Of a stretch of DNA of 64,000 nt, positions 1-7,466 are shown piece after piece. Origin of the DNA: Balneola sp. EhC07 (GTDB lineage Bacteria; Bacteroidota; Rhodothermia; Balneolales; Balneolaceae); assembly GCF_001650905.1 (NCBI RefSeq), contig NZ_LXYG01000002.1, positions 124,001 to 188,000 of the forward strand, read 5' to 3'. The notes beneath the pieces are model-generated. The model was not told where the DNA came from, made no database searches, and worked only from the letters and a program-made list of their open reading frames with translations. The position numbers were made by a program, and so were the translations under genes. The number at the start of each line of letters is the position of its first letter. Positions within the stretch are counted from its first letter, which is position 1.

Positions 1-1
1 C

Positions 2-931
2 GACATCAATCCATACCAAAACGCACTTTTGGATCTGAAATATGCACTTTTTGAATTCGGGAGTTTTGAGAAACTGAATTCTATGTTTCTGACGGGCAAA
101 ACAAAGCACTACCAATCAATATTCAATGATATAAAGCACCTGCTGAACCCGCATTCCCTGAATTTTTGGAGTAGCAATATCCATTGGTTTTCCGCGGATA
201 AAGGATTCTATAATTCCGGGCTAACAGGTTATTTTGCAGGAGTTTTAAATTTTTTGATCGATATAAAGGGTTTACGTTCTGCTGTAAATTCTATTATAAC
301 TGAAACTTCACCTGATAAAAGAGCCCGAATATTTGAAACAGAAATAGCTCCGGCTCTTTGGCAAGGATTCAGTCAGCATTTCTGGAAGTCTAAACTCATA
401 CTAAGTCTTGCCGGTGTGCCTGATACTCAGCGCGGTAGTATTACCGATCTCAACGAGTATATGAAGACCACACTTTGGAATTTGTTCGTTAAACAAGGCG
501 TTAACAAAAATTACTTCTGGAAGCTGTATCTGGAAGGAAACTACACCGAAACTTGCCGGCCTAATTATCTAAAAAAAGAAAACTTTGAACTGATTCGATC
601 ACAACTCCATAGTCTATCCCACTCAACCGGAACTGTGACTGAATTTTTAAATACTTCCTCAAAAAAATATTCTCATTTTGTATTGTTAGATCATCAGGAC
701 TGGCTTGTTGGAAATGGTACCGATCAGCTGGAAAAAGAATGGATTTCTATTCTTAGATCAGCTAAGCCGAAAGCCAAGATTCTGATGCGATCTGTTCATA
801 AAAACACGGAATTCTTACCACCGTTTGTTCAAAGCAAAGTTAAACCAGTACCGGTTTCTACGGATTATTTATTGCAGAACGACAGAGTCGGAACCTACCC
901 TTCCACTTTTCTTCTTGAAGTAGATGTTTGA
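2..931 (+). CDS. btaA: BtaA: SAM:diacylglycerol 3-amino-3-carboxypropyltransferase (5' truncated)
   Basis: This DUF3419/BtaA-family enzyme transfers the 3-amino-3-carboxypropyl group of S-adenosylmethionine to diacylglycerol, the first step of betaine-lipid (DGTS) synthesis at the membrane. The reading frame is open to the left edge and begins DINPYQNALLDLKYALF, matching the NPYQNALLDLK-like motif inside family members, so the true start lies outside the window. A TTG at 29 is internal, not a start. Other family-like blocks are the ITDLNEYM stretch, NYFWKLYLEGNYT followed by a YLKKENF block, and HFVLLDHQDWL. The stop overlaps the btaB start by 8 nt, indicating translational coupling. Identification rests on motif pattern and on the btaB neighbour. 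The N-terminal SAM-binding part is missing from view. Confidence 0.88.
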   Translation, partial: DINPYQNALLDLKYALFEFGSFEKLNSMFLTGKTKHYQSIFNDIKHLLNPHSLNFWSSNIHWFSADKGFYNSGLTGYFAGVLNFLIDIKGLRSAVNSIITETSPDKRARIFETEIAPALWQGFSQHFWKSKLILSLAGVPDTQRGSITDLNEYMKTTLWNLFVKQGVNKNYFWKLYLEGNYTETCRPNYLKKENFELIRSQLHSLSHSTGTVTEFLNTSSKKYSHFVLLDHQDWLVGNGTDQLEKEWISILRSAKPKAKILMRSVHKNTEFLPPFVQSKVKPVPVSTDYLLQNDRVGTYPSTFLLEVDV

Positions 932-1520
932 TTCTGTAAACTCATATTACAAAGTACATTCCGGGATCTATGATCTTACACGTTGGGGAATTTTGTTTGG
1001 ACGAAATCGTTTACTTGAATTAATTCCTGACGATTTCCGTCCCGAAAGGATTTTAGATCTGGGCTGTGGAACCGGAAAGCATATCATCAAACTGGCTGAA
1101 CAGTTCCCTGATGCTAAAATCATTGGAGTTGATGCCTCTAAAGAAATGCTGAACAAAGCTTCAGCTAAAATAAAGACCTTTGATCGTATTGAATTAGCTC
1201 ACACTCCTATCAATACTTATTTAAACAACTGCGAGCCTTTTGATCTTATCCTGTGCTCTTACTCTATTTCCATGTTCGGGGATGATCGCAATTATTTAGA
1301 ATTGATACACGATTCATTAACACAAAATGGCTTGATTGCTATAGTGGATTTTGATCACACTCCTCTAAAATTTTTTGAACACTGGATGAACTTTAATCAT
1401 GTTGAAATTTCAGGAAGTTTATTCACCGAGCTAAAAAACACTTTTCAAGTAAAGTGTTCAGAAACCAAAAGTGCTTATTCAGGGTTATGGAGGTACTCAT
1501 TTTTTGTAGGCCGACCATAA
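924..1520 (+). CDS. btaB: BtaB: SAM-dependent N-methyltransferase for betaine lipid
   Basis: Class I SAM-dependent methyltransferase of 198 aa. In the BtaB family it trimethylates the diacylglyceryl-homoserine made by BtaA to give DGTS. Motif I is ILDLGCGTGK (about residues 43-52), and the acidic residue ending the second strand is in GVDASKEML. The N-terminal YYKVHSGIYDLTRWGILFGR block is the pattern I associate with BtaB rather than generic methyltransferases. The ATG lies inside the end of btaA (ATG at 924, btaA stop at 929-931), a classic coupled pair. The next gene follows after 62 nt. Pairing with btaA makes the assignment strong; alone it would be only a generic methyltransferase. Confidence 0.85.
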   Translation: MFDSVNSYYKVHSGIYDLTRWGILFGRNRLLELIPDDFRPERILDLGCGTGKHIIKLAEQFPDAKIIGVDASKEMLNKASAKIKTFDRIELAHTPINTYLNNCEPFDLILCSYSISMFGDDRNYLELIHDSLTQNGLIAIVDFDHTPLKFFEHWMNFNHVEISGSLFTELKNTFQVKCSETKSAYSGLWRYSFFVGRP

Positions 1521-1582
1521 TGGATTCTATAAAATTTTCAGTATCATTGACTCGCCCAAAAAGCGCTTTCATTTTTTAATAC

Positions 1583-2767
1583 ATGCAAGAACTACTCACA
1601 AATACTAAAACTGCTTTCAAGTATAAGTCCACTAAGGATCTAAAACTTGCTAAATGGATCTATGGCATCATGCATCAATATCCTGATCTGGTTTTGAGTA
1701 TGAGTCAACTTGGAATGTTTGCCGTGGAATGGAAAATTCCGTTTGCCGACCAAGTAGTTTATAACACATTCTATAAAGTTTTTTGTGGAGGAAAAGACCT
1801 TAAAGATTGTATTTCTGTTGTTGAGAATCTTGCAGAATTTGGCGTTGAAACCGTTCTGGATTACGGAGCTGAAGCCAAAGATTCCGAAGAAGAATATGAA
1901 GCTGTAACACAGGAATTTCTTAAAGCTATTCGCTTTGCAGGGAAACACGCTTCCATCCCTCTTATAAGTATGAAGATCACCGCAATTGCTGATTTTGAGT
2001 TGTTGGAAAAGTATAGCAACCCGTCTTCAACGAAATCTCCTCAGGAAGTCATTGACTGGGAACGGGCTATGGCCAGATTTGATCTGATCTGTAAAACAGC
2101 TTATGAAAACGGTACCAGTATTTTTGTGGATGCGGAAGAAAGCTGGATCCAACCTGCTCTGGATACCATGGTCATGGAAATGATGAAGTTGTACAATACA
2201 GAGGCTCCTGTTCTGTACAACACGTATCAGATGTACCTGAAGAGCTCAAGAGATCGATTGATTTCCCATCATTCTGAATTAAAGAAAGCCGGCTTGGTTT
2301 TGGGTGCAAAGATCGTTCGTGGTGCATATATGGATAAAGAGTCAAAGCGAGCAGAAGAACTTGGATTAGAAGATCCCATTTATCCCACAAAAGGTGATAC
2401 GGACGACGCTTACAACGAAGCGATTCTCTACAGTTTTCAGGAGCGGGATAACATGGCTTTTTGCTGTGCTTCACACAACAGGGAAAGCTGTATCATTTTG
2501 CTGGAACTGATTAAAGAAAATAAAGTAGAGAATCATCCCAATATTTCCTTCTGCCAGCTTTACGGAATGAGTGACAATCTTACCTTCAATCTGGCTACTC
2601 AGGGCGTCAGAAGTATGAAATACTTACCTTATGGTTCTGTTGAAAACACCTTCCCTTATTTGGTTCGCAGAGCTCACGAAAACACTTCTATCACAAACGA
2701 TGCTTCCCGTGAATATCTGATGTTAAGCGAAGAACTTGAACGACGTGAAAAAGCGAAAAGAAAGTGA
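1583..2767 (+). CDS. Proline dehydrogenase (monofunctional, FAD-dependent)
   Basis: FAD-linked proline dehydrogenase that oxidises proline to delta-1-pyrroline-5-carboxylate and feeds electrons to the quinone pool at the inner membrane. The 394-aa length fits stand-alone Bacteroidetes/eukaryote-type PRODH, without the DNA-binding or P5C dehydrogenase parts of PutA. Visible signatures are the LYNTYQMYLK block, KIVRGAYMDKES in the barrel, and near the C-terminus YGSVENTFPYLVRRAHEN, which corresponds to the family YLxRRxxEN substrate/FAD motif. The ATG at 1583 gives a natural N-terminus. It is on the same strand as btaAB with a 62-nt gap, so cotranscription is possible but no functional link is evident. 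A P5C dehydrogenase gene is not present in the window. Confidence 0.92.
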   Translation: MQELLTNTKTAFKYKSTKDLKLAKWIYGIMHQYPDLVLSMSQLGMFAVEWKIPFADQVVYNTFYKVFCGGKDLKDCISVVENLAEFGVETVLDYGAEAKDSEEEYEAVTQEFLKAIRFAGKHASIPLISMKITAIADFELLEKYSNPSSTKSPQEVIDWERAMARFDLICKTAYENGTSIFVDAEESWIQPALDTMVMEMMKLYNTEAPVLYNTYQMYLKSSRDRLISHHSELKKAGLVLGAKIVRGAYMDKESKRAEELGLEDPIYPTKGDTDDAYNEAILYSFQERDNMAFCCASHNRESCIILLELIKENKVENHPNISFCQLYGMSDNLTFNLATQGVRSMKYLPYGSVENTFPYLVRRAHENTSITNDASREYLMLSEELERREKAKRK

Positions 2768-2774
2768 GAAAAGA

Positions 2775-2798
2775 GAATATTGAACAAGGAATATTCAA
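2775..2798. repeat. GAATATTGAAC/ATATTC small inverted repeat
   Basis: A short GAATATTGAACAAGGAATATTC palindrome-like repeat sits just after the proline dehydrogenase stop. A related ATTCAATATTC-rich unit occurs at 4353-4392, downstream of another gene. Its position at 3' ends suggests a transcript-end or processing element, but there is no U-run typical of an intrinsic terminator. Function is unknown. Confidence 0.5.
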
Positions 2799-2840
2799 TG
2801 ATGAGTTTCTAAATTGACTTGGGTTGTTCAATAATTGATA

Positions 2841-3290
2841 GTTCTAAGAAATATTCGGCCTTAGTATTTAAGACGGAGAAGAGAACATGATCCGGAAGCG
2901 TCTGTTAAGCAGGAATAATCCTTTTACGGTTGTTATCAGGACTAAAGTCCTTGCTTGTTTATGTACGAGTTTAAGACAAGAACATAAGCTAGAAGGGGAT
3001 TTATCCCCGGGTTTCTAATGTCCATCGAATAATTTATACATGTTCATGTACTTTTGTACCGATACTGAGCTTCCTCTGCACAGGCTCCAGTACCAAAAGC
3101 TCCCGACAAGAATTATTGGCGCGAACTCCATTACATCGACTAATCATTACAAAAGGTCTTCGTTCGTTTGATACTTATTCAAGAATCATCCTGAATGTAA
3201 TGATTGCTCCTTCGGAGCCGTCGATTTCATTGCGTTCTTGGTTCGCCAATAATTCTAAAGATCGGTGTAATTGGAAGCTTTTCTGAAATT
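2841..3290. repeat. Mosaic dispersed intergenic repeat, copy A
   Basis: The first of three related intergenic mosaics (others 28295-28980 and 61515-61974). It shares the left block GTTCTAAG...TTAGTATTTAAGACGG...GGAATAATCCTTTT, then the TGTACTTTTGTACC...CAGTACCAAAA block, then a 146-bp hairpin unit (3110-3255), and ends GGAAGCTTTTCTGAAAT. In place of the central block found in copies B and C it carries two small palindromes, AGGACTAAAGTCCT (2938-2951) and GGGGATTTATCCCC (2995-3008). No ORF with coding character is visible in 2768-3387. This repeat accounts for most of that gap. Confidence 0.8.
3110..3255. repeat. 146-bp long imperfect hairpin unit (copy A)
   Basis: The ends are GAATTATTGGCGCGAAC and GTTCGCCAATAATTC, which are inverted. 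Inner arms also pair: the ATCGACTAATCATTACA stretch on the left against TGTAATGATT...GTCGAT on the right. A tight inner CTCCTTCGGAG hairpin lies in the right arm. The same unit with the same length is at 28800-28945. Copy C at 61927 keeps only the right arm. The structure is MITE-like or REP-like, but no target-site duplication could be defined. Confidence 0.7.
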
Positions 3291-3323
3291 CTCCGATTCA
3301 TTTTCATGTATTTTCTCATACAT

Positions 3324-3355
3324 GATTCTTAACTGATTTTATTTATCTTGGAAAA
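3324..3355 (+). promoter_or_regulatory. Duplicated 32-bp leader upstream of first small lipoprotein
   Basis: A 32-bp segment running from GATTCTTAACT through TTTATCTTGGAAAA is repeated at 3853-3884 with one mismatch. Both copies end about 30 nt before the start codon of a small lipoprotein gene (3388 and 3913). The TATCTTGG core resembles a Bacteroidetes -7 element (TAnnTTTG) imperfectly. It is most likely a promoter or initially transcribed region duplicated with the genes. Confidence 0.5.
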
Positions 3356-3387
3356 TAAAATTTCGTCAATAAAATGGGTTTCTATAG

Positions 3388-3693
3388 GTGCCTAAAATAG
3401 TTTACTTAACAATTTTACTAGTCATACTTTTTGGAGGAGTTTCTTGTATTTCTAAGGATATTGCCTCGGAACAATCAAATTTAGAATCGGAATATCCAAA
3501 TCCATTTTGTTCTTGCCCAAATCTAGATATTCTATTCAATGTAGATAAAGAGCAAGAAGTTTTGATTTTACTTTTAAACAACGAAAGTGAAAGAATGGAT
3601 ACACTATTTTCAGGAAAATTCACTACCGGTAAGAATATCATTACGCCTCAATTTAGCAATTTAAATTCGGGGGTTTACTTTTCAAATTCATAG
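3388..3693 (+). CDS. Small lipoprotein made of one sorting-domain-like module, probably frameshifted near its end
   Basis: The N-terminus is a lipoprotein signal (KIVYLTILLVILFGGVSC), so the mature protein would be lipid-anchored at Cys20. The remaining residues align by eye to a Por/T9SS-type C-terminal sorting domain: YPNPF, then a LFNVDKEQEVLILLLNN block, TLFSGKFTTGKNI and SNLNSGVYF. The frame stops right after GVYF with NS. A one-base shift into the next frame at the TTTT run (3679-3682) restores KFIGIDTTYIKRFTLVK and a stop at 3737, the expected end of such a domain. The start is GTG at 3388, directly after an in-frame TAG, so it cannot extend upstream. Either the gene is decaying or a T was lost in sequencing. 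Function unknown. Confidence 0.55.
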   Translation: MPKIVYLTILLVILFGGVSCISKDIASEQSNLESEYPNPFCSCPNLDILFNVDKEQEVLILLLNNESERMDTLFSGKFTTGKNIITPQFSNLNSGVYFSNS

Positions 3694-3737
3694 GTATTGA
3701 CACCACCTACATTAAAAGGTTTACTCTTGTTAAGTAA
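3681..3737 (+). pseudogene. Out-of-frame C-terminal end of the sorting-domain-like lipoprotein
   Basis: This 18-codon stretch reads FKFIGIDTTYIKRFTLVK in the frame one base off the upstream lipoprotein. It matches the closing strand of sorting domains elsewhere in this window, for example [18 protein letters not shown] at the end of the 1638-aa protein at 11920. One extra T in the homopolymer at 3679-3682 would join the two parts into a protein of about 120 aa. Confidence 0.6.
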
Positions 3738-3852
3738 GAATCAATACTAAAAGCTCCCCAGCTTAGTACAAGCGTCTAGTTTGCCCTTTTTCTTATTTTT
3801 AAATGAGTCAAAAGAAAGAGTTATCTACAATTGTTCTGAACTAAACTGTGCA

Positions 3853-3884
3853 GATTCTTAACTCATTTTATTTATCTTGGAAAA
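3853..3884 (+). promoter_or_regulatory. Second copy of the 32-bp lipoprotein leader
   Basis: One mismatch from the segment at 3324-3355 and at a similar distance from the downstream start codon (ATG at 3913). It is preceded by AACTGTGCAGATTCTT, which recurs at 4292-4307 after the lipoprotein gene, so this short region has been built by local duplication. Confidence 0.5.
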
Positions 3885-3912
3885 ACGATATAAACATAAA
3901 AAAACAAACCTT

Positions 3913-4284
3913 ATGAGAGTATTCAGTTTAATTCTTCTTTTTGGATTCCTGATCAGTTGTTCTGACAATCAAACGTTCAGCCCGTCTGAAGATATTGAGT
4001 TTGGCGCTCCTTACAGGATTATCAAGACATCAGATATGCCGACGATCAACAATGGGGTTCTAAATAGCAGAGTTGGGTACAGCGGTTGTAATCCGGATCA
4101 CTATTTTGAACTTAAAAGTAACAACGATAATTCTGTGTCTGAAATCTGGCTGTTTAAAAAAACCTCTCAACTCTGTGAGGCTTATTTTGAGGAAGAAAGA
4201 GAATTTACGCTATCCGAAAGCATCCTTAGATCCGATAAAATCATTCTGATCACTCCGAGCGAAGAAAGAATTTCTCTTAAGTAG
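3913..4284 (+). CDS. Small putative lipoprotein, function unknown
   Basis: Predicted lipoprotein of 123 aa. It begins MRVFSLILLFGFLISC, with a clear lipobox and the modified Cys at residue 16. The ATG at 3913 is preferred over a TTG at 3877 because it directly starts the signal peptide. The mature part has a GYSGCNPDHYFELK block and a QLCEAYFEEEREFTL block, suggesting two conserved cysteines in a small beta domain, and ends with an EERISLK segment. I recognise a pattern seen in small uncharacterised lipoproteins but no named family. It follows the duplicated 32-bp leader, implying it shares its expression signal with the preceding lipoprotein, though the two proteins are not obviously homologous. 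Confidence 0.7.
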   Translation: MRVFSLILLFGFLISCSDNQTFSPSEDIEFGAPYRIIKTSDMPTINNGVLNSRVGYSGCNPDHYFELKSNNDNSVSEIWLFKKTSQLCEAYFEEEREFTLSESILRSDKIILITPSEERISLK

Positions 4285-4352
4285 AAAAATTAAACTGTGC
4301 AGATTCTTCGCAAGTAAGCTCAGAATGACAAAACAGGATCAAAAATCTCCAC

Positions 4353-4392
4353 TTCAACATTGAATATTCCCTGTTCAATATTCAGTATTCAA
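4353..4392. repeat. ATTGAATATTCC / AATATTCAGTATTCAA repeat cluster
   Basis: A run of near-palindromic TTCAACATTGAATATTCC and GTTCAATATTCAGTATTC units lies just beyond the 3' end of the minus-strand ABC transporter gene. It resembles the unit at 2775-2798. It may act as a bidirectional transcript-end structure between convergent genes. No stem followed by a U-run is evident. Confidence 0.45.
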
Positions 4393-4396
4393 ACCC

Positions 4397-6172
4397 TTAG
4401 CCTTCTACAAGCTGATCTTTATATTGTAATTCATAGAGTTTTTTGTACAAGCCGTTTTCCTGAAGAATCAATTCCTGATGAGAACCGGATTCCCTGATAA
4501 CACCTTTATGCATCACCAGAATTTTGTCTGCTCCCTGGATGGTTGACAGTCGGTGAGCGACTACAATGGATGTTCTCCCCTTCATCATTTTATCACTAGC
4601 TGCAGTCACCAAAGCTTCTGTTTCGGAATCCACACTGGAAGTGGCTTCATCCAAGATTAATATCTGAGGGTTGTAGACCAAAGCACGAACGAAACAGATC
4701 AGCTGTTTTTGTCCCATAGAAAGCGAAGCACCACGTTCACGAAGTTTGTAATCGTAGGTTCCTTTCAGTTTTTCTATGAAGCGATGAGCTTCCACTTTAT
4801 GTGCAGCTTCGATCACTTCTTCCCTGCTGATATCAGGATTTTCCAAAGTGATGTTTTCTAAAATCGTCCCTGAGAACAATGCGTTATCTTGCAACACTAA
4901 TCCAAAATTAGATCGAAGTTCATTCAAACTCAGATCACGGATATCAATCCCATCCAGTTTTATACTTCCTTTCTGAATATCGTAGAATCGCAGTAATAAA
5001 TTAATGATGGTCGTCTTCCCTGCCCCGGTTGCTCCAACAATAGCGATGGTTTCTCCGGCTTTGGCAGTAAAAGAAACGTCTTTCAGAATTTGTTCGCCGT
5101 CTTCGTTGTATTTGAACCAAACATCTTCGAAAGTGATCTCCCCTTTCGGATCAGCAATGGTTTTGGGTTCATCAGGTTCCTGAACTTCAGTTTCAATATC
5201 CATCACATTGAAAATTCGTTCTGATGAAGCCAGTGCAGATTGGAGTGTATTGAATTTTTCTGAAAGTCCACGGATAGGCATAAAAAACTGTCGAGCGTAC
5301 TGTATAAAAGCCAGAAGTACACCAAATGTCACTCCACCCATCAGTGCGCGACCACCTCCGTACCAAACGACCAACGCCATGGCGAAACTTGCCATAACTT
5401 CTACCAAAGGCCAGAAAATAGAGAAGTAGAAAATGGTTTCAATATGCGCTTTGCGATGAGCCGCATTTATGTTTTTGAATTTATCCTGCTGCTTTTTCTC
5501 TCTGTTGAAAAGCTGAACGATGTCCATTCCGTTGATATGCTCCTGCACAAAAGAATTAAGGCGAGCGATCTGATCTCTTACTTCAAGAAAAGATATACGC
5601 ACTTTACCTTTGAACCAAAACGTAGCATAGAACAGAGCCGGAAGTATCGCTATGGTAACCAGAGTAAGTTCCCAGCTCATACTGAACATAAAGTAGAGAA
5701 TGAATATGATCCGGAAACAATCCCCGATGATAGCTACTACGCCGTCTGAAAGAAGCTCACTAAGTGCTTCAATATCACTGGTAGTCCGCGTGATAAGCTT
5801 ACCGATCGGATTCTTATCAAAGAATTGAATATTTAAATTCTGAATTTTCTTAAACACTGCATTTCGCAATGAGAAGAGTGATCCCTGACCAAACCAGCGT
5901 GTGATATAAGTGTTGATAACCTGAAGTACAAACTCACCTATCTGAGCAAGAAAAAGAAGTCCAATGATCTTGAGTAGTCCATCCAAGTCATTGAATGCAA
6001 TGTAATCATCAACGGCGATCTGAGTAAGTTTTGGGCGTACAGTTCCCAGAAATGCCGCTGTCAGTGTTAAACCTATGGCAAGTACTACAAACCATCTGTA
6101 TGGACGTATATAAAAATAAAGCCGCCGAATTAGTTTTCTATCGACGGCTTTTTTGGTTTCTTTCTTACCCAA
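4397..6172 (-). CDS. ABC exporter half-transporter, consensus-ATPase-site subunit (TM288/BmrD-like)
   Basis: Fused membrane and ATPase ABC exporter subunit of 591 aa. About six membrane segments fill residues 20-310. The nucleotide-binding domain has Walker A GATGAGKTT, Walker B ILILDEATSSVD with the catalytic Glu, and the H-loop His in VVAHRLSTI. The signature is LSMGQKQL rather than LSGGQ. An intact Walker B combined with an altered signature is what the second subunit of heterodimeric exporters (TM287/288, BmrCD, LmrCD) shows. The partner is the gene at 7467-9272, whose Walker B is degenerate. It starts 11 nt after the RNase Z gene, in the same minus-strand run. The substrate (lipid or drug) cannot be told from sequence. 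Confidence 0.9.
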   Translation of the reverse strand: MGKKETKKAVDRKLIRRLYFYIRPYRWFVVLAIGLTLTAAFLGTVRPKLTQIAVDDYIAFNDLDGLLKIIGLLFLAQIGEFVLQVINTYITRWFGQGSLFSLRNAVFKKIQNLNIQFFDKNPIGKLITRTTSDIEALSELLSDGVVAIIGDCFRIIFILYFMFSMSWELTLVTIAILPALFYATFWFKGKVRISFLEVRDQIARLNSFVQEHINGMDIVQLFNREKKQQDKFKNINAAHRKAHIETIFYFSIFWPLVEVMASFAMALVVWYGGGRALMGGVTFGVLLAFIQYARQFFMPIRGLSEKFNTLQSALASSERIFNVMDIETEVQEPDEPKTIADPKGEITFEDVWFKYNEDGEQILKDVSFTAKAGETIAIVGATGAGKTTIINLLLRFYDIQKGSIKLDGIDIRDLSLNELRSNFGLVLQDNALFSGTILENITLENPDISREEVIEAAHKVEAHRFIEKLKGTYDYKLRERGASLSMGQKQLICFVRALVYNPQILILDEATSSVDSETEALVTAASDKMMKGRTSIVVAHRLSTIQGADKILVMHKGVIRESGSHQELILQENGLYKKLYELQYKDQLVEG

Positions 6173-6183
6173 TGCTTTTCAGT

Positions 6184-7401
6184 TTAAAATCTGTCCTGAT
6201 CTCTGTATGAAGATCTGGAGCGATTACTTGAATCTTTGTTCCAACGGTTTTCATCGTTGCTTTTGGGTCTGTCACTATCTGAAGACCTTCTGCTTTTATA
6301 TCCACTGTTACGATCTCTACTATTGCTTCTGTAATTGCTTCCGCTACTTTTCCTTCTTGGACGGAAGTTCTTTCTGCCGCCTCCTCTTCGATCACTGCTT
6401 CCTTTGCTGTAACTGCTACTGCTTCCGGAATCCTTTGTCAGATCTTTTAACTCAACTTTTGCTTTAACAATTCCACGCTCATGGGTAGGATCTGTAAAAA
6501 TTGGTCGTAACTCATTAGCTAGCCATGCTGGATAAAAACCTTCTCTGGCTTCTTTCAAAAGCAGATGTGCGTTTGTGTATCGTGCGGAAAAATGACCGAT
6601 AACCAACAGTTTTGTTTGAGCTTCAGTAGCCACTCTTGCAGCATCTTTTGCTGAAGAATGTCCTGTTTCTGAGGCCTTATCAGATAGCGAATCACTAAAT
6701 GTAGCTTCGTGATAAAGGATGTTGGTGTTCATCCCTAGTTTAACAGCATTCGGGCAGTATTCTGTGTCGGTCACATAAGCAAAACTGTCTCCGGGTCGCG
6801 GATGTCCTACGATATCAGAAGATTCTACGACTGTTCCGTCGCTTAAGGTAACATCTTGTCCGTCTTTCAGATCTTTGAACTGCTGATCTTCCGTGATTCC
6901 CATTTCAGTAGCTTTCTCAGCATTTACTTTACCAGGTTTATCTTTTTCCTGAAATCGGTAGCCAAGACAATATCTTCTGTGTTTGAGTGCTCTCGCTTCT
7001 ACATAATAATCCTCTTCATCGATGACCCGAGCTTCATCCGTTCCTTCTTCTACTTCTATGAAGATGATCTCAAAGCCGAGTTCTACTCCCGAAAACTTAA
7101 GATTCCATTCCACATATTCCTGAATTCCTTCCGGAGCAACAATTCTCAATGGCTTATCGCGACGTTGAAGTTGTAATGTAGATAACAATCCAATTAGTCC
7201 GGAATAATGATCCACGTCAAAATGAGAAATAAAAATGCATTCTATTTTAGAGCGTTTTATTCCGGCCTGAAGCATTCTCATTTGTGCATTTTCGCCACAA
7301 TCGAAAAGAAAAACGCTTCCTTCGCGCCAAAGGGCTACTGCAGGTAAATGTCGTACTGCTGTTGGGGTTGCTGAGGCTACGCCTAGTGGAACTACTATCA
7401 T
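6184..7401 (-). CDS. rnz: Ribonuclease Z-like metallo-beta-lactamase protein with Arg/Ser-rich tail
   Basis: RNase Z-type metallo-beta-lactamase fold nuclease, expected to trim tRNA 3' ends. Family features are the N-terminal VVPLGVASATPT strand, FLFDCGENAQMRM, the metal motif, DTEYCP, HEATF, GHSSAKDAA and GHFSARY. The metal motif here is HFDVDH, where the family normally has HxHxDH, so the second His is Asp. Such HxDxDH variants occur in other metallo-beta-lactamase branches. The core ends near residue 325. About 80 residues follow that are very rich in Ser, Arg, Asn, Asp and Gly, with several RGG/RS-like steps, and are probably disordered and RNA-binding. The gene lies between the two ABC exporter halves, 65 nt and 11 nt from them. 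Confidence 0.85.
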   Translation of the reverse strand: MIVVPLGVASATPTAVRHLPAVALWREGSVFLFDCGENAQMRMLQAGIKRSKIECIFISHFDVDHYSGLIGLLSTLQLQRRDKPLRIVAPEGIQEYVEWNLKFSGVELGFEIIFIEVEEGTDEARVIDEEDYYVEARALKHRRYCLGYRFQEKDKPGKVNAEKATEMGITEDQQFKDLKDGQDVTLSDGTVVESSDIVGHPRPGDSFAYVTDTEYCPNAVKLGMNTNILYHEATFSDSLSDKASETGHSSAKDAARVATEAQTKLLVIGHFSARYTNAHLLLKEAREGFYPAWLANELRPIFTDPTHERGIVKAKVELKDLTKDSGSSSSYSKGSSDRRGGGRKNFRPRRKSSGSNYRSNSRDRNSGYKSRRSSDSDRPKSNDENRWNKDSSNRSRSSYRDQDRF

Positions 7402-7466
7402 TGTGTGTCTCCCGTAAGTTATTTTAAATGAGGAATCGCGTTCAGGCTATCCTCATATGTCCAGTT

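Noticed and set aside
6153-6467. 104-codon plus-strand ORF rich in Cys/Phe
   Set aside because: Antisense of the low-complexity Ser/Arg tail of RNase Z, which leaves long open frames by composition.
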